A stretch of 51,950 nt of DNA, from contig JADKEV010000040.1 in NCBI GenBank assembly GCA_016717855.1, positions 1-51,950 of the forward strand, written 5' to 3'. Positions 33,790 through 41,728 of the stretch are shown piece after piece. How positions within the stretch are numbered: the stretch's first letter is position 1; the number at the start of each line of letters is the position of its first letter. The notes beneath the pieces are model-generated. The model was given only the letters and a program-made list of their open reading frames with translations, was not told the origin of the DNA and searched no databases. The position numbers were made by a program, and so were the translations under genes. Source of the DNA: Betaproteobacteria bacterium (GTDB lineage Bacteria; Pseudomonadota; Gammaproteobacteria; Burkholderiales; Casimicrobiaceae).

Positions 33790-34155
33790 ATGCCCCGTGC
33801 CATCCTTGCCGAAGAGCGCATCCATCCCGCAATCCGCGGCGTCATCGCCAACCGCCATGCCGACATTGTCCGCGAGGTCGAGGAGGCGGTGGCGGCGAAC
33901 GCCGTGGTCGTCGTGGGCATGCAGCAGAATCCCGTGGTCAAGAAGGCGCGGAAGGCGCTCGACGCCGCGGGCGTCCGCCATGCCTATCTCGAATATGGCA
34001 GCTATTTCAACACTTGGCGCCGCCGCAACGCGCTCAAGATGTGGACCGGCTGGCCGACGTTCCCGATGGTCTTCGTCAGGGGCGCGCTGATCGGCGGCGG
34101 CGCCGATCTCGACGCGCTGATCGCCAGCGGCGAGTTGAAGAAGCTGCTCGCCTGA
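33790..34155 (+). CDS. glutaredoxin-like protein lacking active-site cysteines
   Basis: The protein has 121 residues. The C-terminal half has the glutaredoxin fold features: VVVVGMQQNPVVKKARKALDAAGV for strand 1, active-site loop and helix, the cis-proline segment WPTFPMVFVRG (P92), and IGGGADLDALIASGELK. The CxxC or CGFS motif is replaced by MQQN at about 44-47, and there is no cysteine in the whole protein. Thiol-disulfide exchange and a normal [2Fe-2S] role are therefore excluded. The conserved AYLEYGSYFNTWRRRNALKMWTGWPTFP suggests a retained binding function. It lies 31 bp before arfB. Confidence 0.85.
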   Translation: MPRAILAEERIHPAIRGVIANRHADIVREVEEAVAANAVVVVGMQQNPVVKKARKALDAAGVRHAYLEYGSYFNTWRRRNALKMWTGWPTFPMVFVRGALIGGGADLDALIASGELKKLLA

Positions 34156-34186
34156 TGGTTGGTTCCGTTCGCGGCAGCTGCGTGCC

Positions 34187-34582
34187 ATGATCGCCGTCGA
34201 CCCCTCGGAGATCGAGTGGTCGGCGATCCGCGCGCAGGGCGCGGGCGGGCAGAACGTCAACAAGGTGTCGACCGCGCTGCACCTGCGCTTCGACATCCGC
34301 GCCTCGTCGCTGCCGGATGCGGTCAAGGAACGCCTGCTCGCGCACAACGATCAGCGGATTTCCAGCGACGGCGTCGTGATCATCAAGGCGCAGCGCTATC
34401 GCAGCCAGGACCGGAACCGCGAAGACGCACTCCTCCGGCTGCAGGAGCTGGTCGATGGCGCCGCCTTGGTGCCGGCGGTGCGCCGGCCGACGAAGCCCAC
34501 GCGGGGCTCGCAGCGCCGGCGCGTCGACTCCAAGGTGAAACGGGGACAGGTCAAGGCCGGGCGCCGGCCGGTGACCGGCTGA
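34187..34582 (+). CDS. arfB: alternative ribosome-rescue peptidyl-tRNA hydrolase ArfB (YaeJ)
   Basis: The protein has 131 residues. The release-factor GGQ motif is at residues 20-22 (RAQGAGGQNVNKVSTA). The basic C-terminal tail (RRPTKPTRGSQRRRVDSKVKRGQVKAGRR) is the part that enters the empty mRNA channel of stalled ribosomes. ArfB hydrolyses peptidyl-tRNA on non-stop ribosomes. Length is typical (about 140 in E. coli). It follows the glutaredoxin-like gene closely on the same strand and may be co-transcribed. Only a weak ribosome site is visible. Confidence 0.93.
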   Translation: MIAVDPSEIEWSAIRAQGAGGQNVNKVSTALHLRFDIRASSLPDAVKERLLAHNDQRISSDGVVIIKAQRYRSQDRNREDALLRLQELVDGAALVPAVRRPTKPTRGSQRRRVDSKVKRGQVKAGRRPVTG

Positions 34583-34653
34583 AAGCCCCGCGCCGCGCCG
34601 CACGCGCCAGACTCGCCGGCAGCGCCGTCGCGCGGATGTCCCTCAGATGCCCC

Positions 34654-35394
34654 TCAGATTCCCATTTCGAGCCGCAGGGCCAGGGAGTCTGGCAGTCCCG
34701 ACTCGCGTATCGTGTTCGCCGCCGCCATCGCATCGTAGGCGACGCGATAGAACGTGATCTGCTCGTTCTCGGTGTCGAACATCGTGTACGCCGCGCGCGG
34801 ATTGCGGTCGCGCGGCTGCCCGACGGAGCCGACCAGCGCGACCCAGCGCCGGCTGCCGCGCAACGGTATCGGCGTGCCGGGCACGGGACGGAACTCGCGC
34901 ATCCGGCCCAGCCCGCTCTCGAAGAACAACACCTGGTCATGCACGTGCCCGCAGAACGTGAACGAGGCCACCGCGGCGTCAGCACACTCCTCCGCCGCTT
35001 CCGGGGTGTCGATGTAACGCCACCTTTCGGGCGATGCGGCCGAGGCATGCGCGAAGCAGATGTCGAATTCGTTGACAATCAGCGGGAGCCCCGCCAGGAA
35101 CTGCTTCTGCTGCGGGGCGAGCATCAGGTGCGCGAAATCGATCGCGGCCTGCGTGGCATCGTTGAAGCAGCTGCCGCGCTTTTCGATCGCCTCGTCATGA
35201 TTGCCCTTGATGGCCACCGCGCCCCGTGCGACATGGTCGGCAATGATCTGGACCACGCCACGCGGATCGCCGCCGTAGCCGACGAAGTCGCCCAGGAATG
35301 CGTAACGCTGGGCACCGCGTTCCACGGCATGGCGCAGGCAAGCTTCCAGCGCCTGCACGTTGCTGTGAATGTCGGACAACAAAGCTAGTTGCAA
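34654..35394 (-). CDS. calcineurin-like metallophosphoesterase
   Basis: The protein has 246 residues. All metal-site motifs are present: LLSDIHSN (D8, H10), GDFVGYGGDP, GNHDEAI, FAHASAA and GHVHDQV. It belongs to the small YfcE/ApaH-like group of prokaryotic phosphoesterases, so phosphodiester or nucleotide hydrolysis is expected. The start is placed at a TTG (35394) with GGGGAGCG upstream, because the fold begins directly at LQLALLSDIHSN. A longer frame from a TTG at 35484 has no ribosome site. It is convergent with arfB; the 71-bp gap holds a short direct repeat (CCCTCAGAT, twice) but no clear terminator. Confidence 0.88.
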   Translation of the reverse strand: MQLALLSDIHSNVQALEACLRHAVERGAQRYAFLGDFVGYGGDPRGVVQIIADHVARGAVAIKGNHDEAIEKRGSCFNDATQAAIDFAHLMLAPQQKQFLAGLPLIVNEFDICFAHASAASPERWRYIDTPEAAEECADAAVASFTFCGHVHDQVLFFESGLGRMREFRPVPGTPIPLRGSRRWVALVGSVGQPRDRNPRAAYTMFDTENEQITFYRVAYDAMAAANTIRESGLPDSLALRLEMGI

Positions 35395-35736
35395 CGCGGA
35401 CGCTCCCCGGGACCTATGCGCCTTCACCTTGCAGGGGTCCACCGGAAACGCCCGCGGGGCGCCCGGCAAACCCGCAACCTGCAAGGGAAAAGTACGGCAT
35501 GCGCAGTTTCCGAATTAGAGCACAGAGTGCCTCAGCCGTGAATGGCCGCGTCGCGTTCGCGCTGTATTTTTGCCTGGGGCTGAATTAGACTCGGAGGATC
35601 GCCCGGACGGCCGCCGCGAGTGCGCGGCGGCGGGGCGTGGCACGCTCGGCGATCCGCGGCCCGCGAGCATCCGAACCCAACGCGCCCGCTGCCGGGACAA
35701 GAGCCGGACGCAGCAGAAGCGATCGAGAAAACACCC
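35395..35736. other. divergent intergenic region, no feature recognised
   Basis: This 342-bp stretch separates the metallophosphoesterase and the gamma-glutamyltransferase-like gene. A 29-codon frame at 35500-35589 starting MRSFRIRAQS has no ribosome site and no recognisable similarity. I see no palindrome or clear promoter. Confidence 0.5.
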
Positions 35737-37359
35737 ATGGACATCACTACAGGCCGCCCGGCCACCCTGGCACCGCGCGGCATGGTCACGTGCCCGCACG
35801 CACTGGCCTCGCAGGCCGGCATCGACGTGCTGCGCGCCGGCGGCTCCGCGGTGGATGCGGCGATCGCCACCAGCGCCGCGCTGTCGGTGCTCTATCCGCA
35901 CATGACGGGGCTGGGGGGCGACGCGTTCTGGCTGATCCACGACGCGAAGACCGGCGCCGTCAAGTACCTGAACGGCGGCGGGCGCGCGGCGGCGGCGGCG
36001 AACATCCACTGGTTCCGCGAGCGCGGGCACGCGGAGATTCCGTTTCGCGGCATCCTGCCGGCGACGGTGACCACGCCCGGCGCGGTCGCAAGCTGGTGCG
36101 CGGCGCACGCCGCGTACGGCCGCCTGCCGCTCGCGCGCAACCTCGAAACGGCGATCGGCTATGCGCGGGACGGCTTCCCGGTGACCGCGCGGCTGGCCGG
36201 CTGGATCGCGGAAACGGCGCTCGACCTCGTCCCGCACCCGGAGGCGTCCGCGATCTTTATCCCCGGCGGGAGCCTGCCGCGGGCGGGTTCGAAGCTGGTG
36301 AACGCCGACCTGGCCCGCACGCTGGGAGCGGTGGCTCGCGACGGCCGGTCCGGCTTCTACGAGGGCGCCGTCGGCGCGGAGCTCGCCCGCTTCGCGCAAC
36401 AGCGGGGCGGCTTCTTCACCGCGCACGATCTCGCCGCGCAGCAGGCCACCTGGGGCGAGCCGATCCGGGGCACGTACCGCGACCTCACGCTCTGCCAGAC
36501 GCCGGCGCCGACGCAGGGCTTCACCGTGCTGCAGATGCTCAACCTGCTCGAACCGCTCGAACTCCACAAGAAGGAGTTTCTCGGGCCCGATCACGTGCAC
36601 CTGATGGTGCAGGCCAAGCAGATCGCGTATCACGACCGCGACCGCTGGCTCGCCGACCCGGCGTTCGCGCGCGTGCCGATGGACATGCTGATCTCGAAGC
36701 AGCATGCGCACGAGCGGCGCGCGCTGATCGATCCGCTGCGCACGCTGCCGTGGGACCGCGTGCCGTCGTACGGCAGCCTGAAGGGCGACACCGTGTACAT
36801 CGCGGTCGTCGATGCCGAGGGCAATGCGGTCTCGCTGATCCACAGCCTCTACGGCGTGTTCGGCTCGGGTGTCGTCGCCGGGTCCACCGGCGTGGTGCTG
36901 CAGAATCGCGGCGCGTATTTCTCGCTCGACCCGAATCACCCGAACCGGCTGGAGCCCGGCAAGGTGCCGCTGCACACGCTGATCGCGTCGCTCGGCTTTC
37001 GCGACGGCAAGCTCTGGAGCGTGCTCGGCTGCATGGGCGCCGACGGCCAGCCGCAGATCCAGTTGCAGGCTTATGTCGCGATGCTCGATTTCGGGCGCGA
37101 CATCCAGGAAGCGCTGGAGGCGCCGCGCTGGCTGTCAGGCCGCTTCGCGCTCGGCGAGGCGCGCGACACGCTCCACATCGAGGGCCGTTTCGCGTCCGCG
37201 ACGCTGGACGAACTCGTCCGCCGCGGCCACCAGATCGACCGCTGGGGCGCCTGGAACGAACTCGCCGGCCACGCGCACGGCATCACCATCGACCCGGCAT
37301 CCGGGATGCTGAGTGGCGGCGCCGATCCGCGCAGCGACGGGGCGGCGATCGGGTATTAG
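35737..37359 (+). CDS. gamma-glutamyltransferase family protein
   Basis: This is a 540-residue Ntn-hydrolase. The large-subunit features are GMVTCPHALASQAGIDVLRAGGSAVDAAIATSAALSVLYPHMTGLGGDAFWLI and the later GFTVLQMLNLLE. The autocleavage and catalytic Thr is T352 at the start of DTVYIAVVDAEGNAVSLIHSLY. After it come FGSGVVAGSTGVVLQNRGAYFSL and the small-subunit end GAAIGY. There is no signal peptide, unlike classical glutathione-cleaving enzymes. Cytosolic members include cephalosporin acylase-like and oxamate amidohydrolase-like enzymes, so the substrate is open. The start at MDITTGRPATL was chosen because similarity begins there; the ribosome site is weak (GAGAAAACACCC). Confidence 0.93.
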   Translation: MDITTGRPATLAPRGMVTCPHALASQAGIDVLRAGGSAVDAAIATSAALSVLYPHMTGLGGDAFWLIHDAKTGAVKYLNGGGRAAAAANIHWFRERGHAEIPFRGILPATVTTPGAVASWCAAHAAYGRLPLARNLETAIGYARDGFPVTARLAGWIAETALDLVPHPEASAIFIPGGSLPRAGSKLVNADLARTLGAVARDGRSGFYEGAVGAELARFAQQRGGFFTAHDLAAQQATWGEPIRGTYRDLTLCQTPAPTQGFTVLQMLNLLEPLELHKKEFLGPDHVHLMVQAKQIAYHDRDRWLADPAFARVPMDMLISKQHAHERRALIDPLRTLPWDRVPSYGSLKGDTVYIAVVDAEGNAVSLIHSLYGVFGSGVVAGSTGVVLQNRGAYFSLDPNHPNRLEPGKVPLHTLIASLGFRDGKLWSVLGCMGADGQPQIQLQAYVAMLDFGRDIQEALEAPRWLSGRFALGEARDTLHIEGRFASATLDELVRRGHQIDRWGAWNELAGHAHGITIDPASGMLSGGADPRSDGAAIGY

Positions 37360-37396
37360 CCGCAGCCAGGCATTACGTGGCGCTACGTGGCATTGC

Positions 37397-37536
37397 GTAG
37401 GATGGGTGGAGCGCAGCGATACCCATCTGGTTGAATCGCACGAGTTCTTCGAGCCGCCGCGAAACAAGACAAGGGCATCACCCCACATTGCGCTTAGATC
37501 ACGATGATGGGTATCGCTGCGCTCCACCCATCCTAC
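37397..37536. repeat. 140-bp element with perfect 31-nt terminal inverted repeats
   Basis: The 31-nt element starting GTAGGATGGGTGGAGCG occurs at 37397-37427 and, in exactly inverted form, at 37506-37536. The 78 bp between them show no gene. The arms are also identical to the direct copy at 7825-7855. The arrangement looks like a REP-type pair or a small non-autonomous mobile element. The rest of the 334-bp gap 37360-37693 shows only a short TACGTGGC direct repeat at about 37373-37390. Confidence 0.8.
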
Positions 37537-37693
37537 GGCGGCGCGACCGGGCATCTGCCGGAGACCAGTCGGTCAGCCATCCGTCGTCCGTGTCACCGAC
37601 CCGCACTGAATCCGTGCGCTGTCGAGCCGGACGTGTTGGCACCGCCGGCATCGCGAAGTACACTTGGCGCCTCGCGCCCGCCGCCACGGCCCC

Positions 37694-39145
37694 ATGACCA
37701 TCGCTCGCACCCTGCGCACGTACCGGACTCTTGTGCTGCTCGCCTGCGCCCTGGCCTGCGCGCCGTTCGCGCCCGCCGCCGCGCAGGTCACGCAGGGCAG
37801 GAAGGAGCAACGCATCGCGCTGGTCATCGGCAACAGTGCGTACAACTCCTCGCCGCTGCCCAATCCGGTCAACGACGCGCGGGCGATGGCCGACGCGTTG
37901 AAGGCCACCGGGTTCACGGTGATCCGCAAGGAGAACGCCTCGCTCAAGGACATGACGCTGGCGTTGCGCGAGTTCGGCGACAAGTTGAAGAAAGGCGGGG
38001 TCGGCCTCTTCTACTACGCCGGGCACGGGATGGCGGTGAAGGGTCGCAACTTCCTGATCCCGGTCGACGCGCAGATCGAGCGCGAGGACGAGATCACGTT
38101 CAACGCCCTCGACGCCGGCGCGGTGCTGGACAAGATGGAGTCCGCCGGCAACCGGCTCAACCTGGTGATCCTCGATGCCTGCCGCAACAATCCGTTCGCG
38201 CGCAGTTTCCGCTCGGCCAGCCAGGGCCTGGCGCAGATGGACGCGCCGGTCGGCACGCTGGTCTCGTTCGCCACCGCGCCGGGCCAGGTCGCGAGCGACG
38301 GCGAGGGCAAGAACGGCTTGTTCACCCAATACCTGCTGGAGAACATCAAGCGTCCCGGGCTGAAGATCGAGGACTTGTTCAAGGCCGTGCGGGTGAGCGT
38401 GCGCCGGGACTCCCAGGGCAAGCAGGTGCCGTGGGAGGCGTCATCGCTGGAGGGCGACTTCTATTTCATCGCCGCCCCCGCCGCCGCGCCGCCCAAGCCC
38501 GCGCCGGCCGCCGCGGGAACGGCGGCGACGGGCGCGCAGGCCGCGCGCGGCAACATGCCGCCCGTCGTCTTTCCCGCCGGAGCGCCCGTGCTGCGCCCCG
38601 GAGATAACTGGACCTACCGGCATACCGACCTGAAGAAGAACACGACCCGCGAGGTGACCAACCACATCGAGGAAGTGCTGCCGGACCGGCTTCGCTTTCG
38701 CGGCGACAACTACATCACCGACCTGGGCCAGAGTGTCCTCTTCGACCGGATGAAGACGAACGACAAGGTCGTCGAAACCCGGTTCGAGCCTGGAATGCCG
38801 CTGCTGCTCTTTCCGCAGCGCGTGGGTGAATCGAAGTCGGGCACGATCGTCGTCACCCGCAACGACGGCGGTACTTTCGAGCAGCGCTACGAGATGAAGG
38901 TGCTGCGCAAGGAAAAGGTCACGGTCCCCGCCGGAACCTTCGAGGCGTTCTACAGCGAGCGCGAACTCGCGCTGCGGAACCAGCCGCAGGGGGCGGCCAA
39001 GTCCGGCCTGCAGAGCAGGCTGCGGCTATGGTACGCCCCGGAGGTGAAGCGCTTCGTCAAGATCGAGGGCGAAGGCTTCGACAGCAGCGGCAAGGCGGTG
39101 CCGCTATACAAGCGCGAACTGATATCCTTTCAACTCAATCCGTGA
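37694..39145 (+). CDS. caspase family (peptidase C14) protein
   Basis: The protein has 483 residues. The signal peptide ends at PAAAQ (about 31). The p20-like caspase domain spans about 38-270: RIALVIGNSAYNSSPLPNPVNDARAMADAL, the catalytic His111 in YYAGHGM, and Cys163 in LDACRNNPF. A Pro/Ala linker follows, then a second domain (about 305-483) with NWTYRHTDLKKNTTREVTNHIEEV and WYAPEVKRFVKIEGEG. The second domain resembles secreted beta-rich domains found with metacaspases in proteobacteria. Orthocaspases normally cut after Arg or Lys. The TPR gene follows 18 bp downstream and is likely co-transcribed. The target is unknown. Confidence 0.93.
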   Translation: MTIARTLRTYRTLVLLACALACAPFAPAAAQVTQGRKEQRIALVIGNSAYNSSPLPNPVNDARAMADALKATGFTVIRKENASLKDMTLALREFGDKLKKGGVGLFYYAGHGMAVKGRNFLIPVDAQIEREDEITFNALDAGAVLDKMESAGNRLNLVILDACRNNPFARSFRSASQGLAQMDAPVGTLVSFATAPGQVASDGEGKNGLFTQYLLENIKRPGLKIEDLFKAVRVSVRRDSQGKQVPWEASSLEGDFYFIAAPAAAPPKPAPAAAGTAATGAQAARGNMPPVVFPAGAPVLRPGDNWTYRHTDLKKNTTREVTNHIEEVLPDRLRFRGDNYITDLGQSVLFDRMKTNDKVVETRFEPGMPLLLFPQRVGESKSGTIVVTRNDGGTFEQRYEMKVLRKEKVTVPAGTFEAFYSERELALRNQPQGAAKSGLQSRLRLWYAPEVKRFVKIEGEGFDSSGKAVPLYKRELISFQLNP

Positions 39146-39163
39146 ATCGCAAAGGAACTCGCA

Positions 39164-39625
39164 ATGCCGAAAATCCCCCACCTGATGCTGCCGCTCCTGA
39201 TCGCTGCGCTATGCGCGGCGGCGCCCGCCAACGCCGCGGATACCGAATCGGCGCCGGCCGCCAATGCGGACAACGCCGACTTCGCGGCGGGCAAGATGGC
39301 GATCGGCGCCAAGAACTGGAATGCGGCGCTCATCGCGTTCGAGCGCGTGGTCAAGCGCGAGCCGAAGAATGCCGACGCGTTCAACTACCTCGGCTACGCG
39401 AACCGCTGGCTGGGCAGGATGGACGAATCGTTCGCCCACTACAACAAGGCGCTCGCGCTCGACCCGAACCATCGCGGCGCCAACGAGTACATCGGGGTCG
39501 CCTGGCTGCGGGTCAAGCAGCCGGCGAAGGCGCAGGAACACCTCGCGCGGCTGGAGAAAATCTGCGGCAAGGGCTGCGACGAGTACAAGGACCTGGCGAA
39601 GGCAATCGCGGACTACAAGCCATAA
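39164..39625 (+). CDS. secreted TPR-repeat protein
   Basis: The protein has 153 residues. A signal peptide (1-24, ending ANAAD) is followed by two to three tetratricopeptide repeats. The clearest are KNWNAALIAFERVVKREPKNADAFNYLGYANRWLG and the next repeat with ALALDPNHRGANEYIG. The region after them has two cysteines (ICGKGCDEYK). TPR proteins serve as docking modules. Eighteen bases separate it from the caspase gene, so it may present or regulate substrates for that periplasmic peptidase. This is inference from position only. Confidence 0.88.
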   Translation: MPKIPHLMLPLLIAALCAAAPANAADTESAPAANADNADFAAGKMAIGAKNWNAALIAFERVVKREPKNADAFNYLGYANRWLGRMDESFAHYNKALALDPNHRGANEYIGVAWLRVKQPAKAQEHLARLEKICGKGCDEYKDLAKAIADYKP

Positions 39626-39642
39626 CATGCTGTCCCGGCGCC

Positions 39643-40266
39643 CTATAGCGCGCCCGCGGCCTTGAGCAGCTTTGCCAGTTGCTCGGCGATGCGCGCATAG
39701 CCCTTGGCGTTGGGATGGACCAGGTCCGACTTCAGGCTCCTGTCGGAAAGCACGGCGGGCAGGACCTCGGCCTCGAGCGGAATCCGGAATTCCTGCGCCA
39801 GCGTCGTGTAGAACTCGGGCGCCGCGGAAAGGAGCGACGGCCGCGGCGGCGCCAGCAGCACGACTGCGGCGCCCTTGTCCTGGGCCAGCCGGATCATCGC
39901 GCGCAGATTCGCGACTGCGGTCGCCTCGTCGCCGTGCCGCAGCATGTCGTTGCCGCCCAGGCACAGGATCAGCAGTTGCGGGGCGAATTCTTCCAGCGCT
40001 TCCGGCAGCCTGGCCAGCCCCTGCCCGGTCACTTCGCCTGGCACGCCGGCGCGCACGACCTTGCGCGCGATGAGCCGTTCGAGCGCCGCGGGATAGGACT
40101 CTTCCGGCCGGGCGCCGGTGCCGAAGGTCAGGCTGTCGCCGAACGCCAGGATGGTGCCGCCCGCTTCGACCTTCGGCAGGCGCGGTCCGGCCTTGTCGCA
40201 GCCGCCGACGACGAGTGCGGCGCCGCAGGCGGCGGGAAGGAGCGCAAGGAAGTCACGGCGGCGCAT
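39643..40266 (-). CDS. GDSL/SGNH-type arylesterase or lysophospholipase (TesA-like), lipoprotein signal
   Basis: The protein has 207 residues. The N-terminus MRRRDFLALLPAACGAALVVGGC combines a twin-arginine-like motif with a lipobox Cys23, so a membrane-attached lipoprotein is likely. SGNH blocks are complete: block I FGDSLTFGTG with Ser45, Gly in VPGEVTGQGL, block III LCLGGNDML with Asn, and block V DLVHPNAKGY with Asp and His. The enzyme should hydrolyse short esters or thioesters. It is convergent with the TPR gene, only 17 bp apart. Confidence 0.93.
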   Translation of the reverse strand: MRRRDFLALLPAACGAALVVGGCDKAGPRLPKVEAGGTILAFGDSLTFGTGARPEESYPAALERLIARKVVRAGVPGEVTGQGLARLPEALEEFAPQLLILCLGGNDMLRHGDEATAVANLRAMIRLAQDKGAAVVLLAPPRPSLLSAAPEFYTTLAQEFRIPLEAEVLPAVLSDRSLKSDLVHPNAKGYARIAEQLAKLLKAAGAL

Positions 40267-40576
40267 GGGTCATGGAACCTGTCGAAAGTCGTGAAGCGAT
40301 CGGGCGACGATGCGGCGCCGGCCGCGAAATACGACGCAGACCCTCGGTGTGCGCAGTCCCGCAGTGGTGGACCGCGCCCACCGCGCTGACATCACGTCGC
40401 CCGTCCGCACCCGTGACCTTAGCATAGCCGGGCCCTGTTGCTGCGGCACCGGACGGCAATCCGCCGGCGCGTGTCCAGAGCAGCTCGCGTAAAATGGCGC
40501 ACCGGCGTCATGCCGGCACGGGAGGACTCACCTTGGTTGGATTTGGCGGGCAGCAGGACGGGCGCGGGCGCGGGCG
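40267..40576. other. divergent intergenic region, no feature recognised
   Basis: This 310-bp region lies between the GDSL lipase and the ATP-grasp gene. It must contain both promoters, but no box stands out and no ribosome site is seen before the ATP-grasp start. Confidence 0.5.
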
Positions 40577-41728
40577 ATGACGACGCCGGTGCTGCTGGTC
40601 TCGACGGGCACGCGCTGGGTCGGCACCGCGCGCTTCCCCGGCGCGCTGGCGCGCGCGGGATTCGAGGTGGCGTTGCTCGGGCCGCGCGGCTCGCTCGCCG
40701 AGAAGAGCCGCCACGTGCACAAGATCGGCCACCTGCCCGACCAGGCGAGCGCGGCGCAGTGGGTGTTCGCGTTCGCCGCGATGGTCAAGGCGGTCGCGCC
40801 GGCGATCGTGCTGCCTTGCGACGACATGGCGTTCCGGTTGCTGGCGACGCTGCATACCGATCCGCCGGCGGGGATGCAGCCGGCGTTGCATGCGGAACTG
40901 GCGCGGCTGATCGCCGACTCGCTGGGCGACCCCGGCTACTACCTGACCAGCGTCGACAAGCTGCTGCTGCCCCCTGCGGCCGCGGCGCTGGGCGTGAGGG
41001 TCCCCGCATTCACGACGGTGGGCAGCGCAGCCGAGGCCGAGCCCTTTGTCGCCGAACATGGCTGGCCGCTGATCGTCAAGCGCAGCTTCAGCACCGCCGG
41101 CAGCGGCGTTGCGATCTGCGACGACCGCAGGGCATTGGACGCGGCCTGCGCGGAGTTCCTGGCCCCCGCGACTGGCGACCCTGCCGTCGTGCGTGCGCCG
41201 CGCGTGCTGCTGCAAGCCGCGATCGACGGCGCACGCATGTATCACTGCACCCTCGCCTGGCGCGGCGAAGTCCGCGTCGGGTGGACGGCCGAAGTGCTGG
41301 TCGCGCACACGCCGCCGATGGGCACGGCCGCCGTATCGCGGCAGTTTCACTTCCCGGCGATGCGCGAGGAGGTCGCGCGGCTGGCGCGCGGCTTCGGCAT
41401 GCACGGCATCTTCGGCTGCGAATTCATGGTCGAGAAGGGCACCGGCCTGCCCTGGCTGCTGGAGATCAACCGCCGCGTCTCGCCGGGCTTTCATCGCGGC
41501 GCCGCTTTCAATGTCGACCTGGCGGCCGGCCTGCTCGCCGCGCTGGAGAACCGCCCCAGCGTTTCGCGCGCGCGCCTCGACGACGGCGAGGAACACTCGG
41601 CGGTCAACTTTCCGCAGGAGTGGCTGCGCGATCCGGGCAGCCGCTATTTGCGCGAACGTCCGGTCGACGTGCCGTGGGACGACCCCGACCTGATCGAGGC
41701 CTTTCTCGCCATGCGCCACGACCGATGA
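40577..41728 (+). CDS. ATP-grasp domain protein
   Basis: The protein has 383 residues. The pre-ATP-grasp domain (PVLLVSTGTRWVGTARFPGALARAGFEVALLGP) resembles carbamoyl-phosphate-synthase-like and D-Ala ligase-like enzymes. The ATP-grasp part shows WPLIVKRSFSTAGSGVAICDD for the lysine/Gly-rich loop and GIFGCEFMVEKGTGLPWLLEINRRVSPGFH for the metal-binding Glu/Asn pair. Such enzymes ligate a carboxylate to an amine or thiol using ATP. No neighbour identifies the product. The 4-bp ATGA overlap with the Bug receptor gene downstream implies a joint function with import of a carboxylate. Confidence 0.88.
   Translation: MTTPVLLVSTGTRWVGTARFPGALARAGFEVALLGPRGSLAEKSRHVHKIGHLPDQASAAQWVFAFAAMVKAVAPAIVLPCDDMAFRLLATLHTDPPAGMQPALHAELARLIADSLGDPGYYLTSVDKLLLPPAAAALGVRVPAFTTVGSAAEAEPFVAEHGWPLIVKRSFSTAGSGVAICDDRRALDAACAEFLAPATGDPAVVRAPRVLLQAAIDGARMYHCTLAWRGEVRVGWTAEVLVAHTPPMGTAAVSRQFHFPAMREEVARLARGFGMHGIFGCEFMVEKGTGLPWLLEINRRVSPGFHRGAAFNVDLAAGLLAALENRPSVSRARLDDGEEHSAVNFPQEWLRDPGSRYLRERPVDVPWDDPDLIEAFLAMRHDR

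Noticed and set aside
35500..35589. 29-codon small gene (MRSFRIRAQS...)
   Set aside because: No ribosome site, no similarity and no conserved context.
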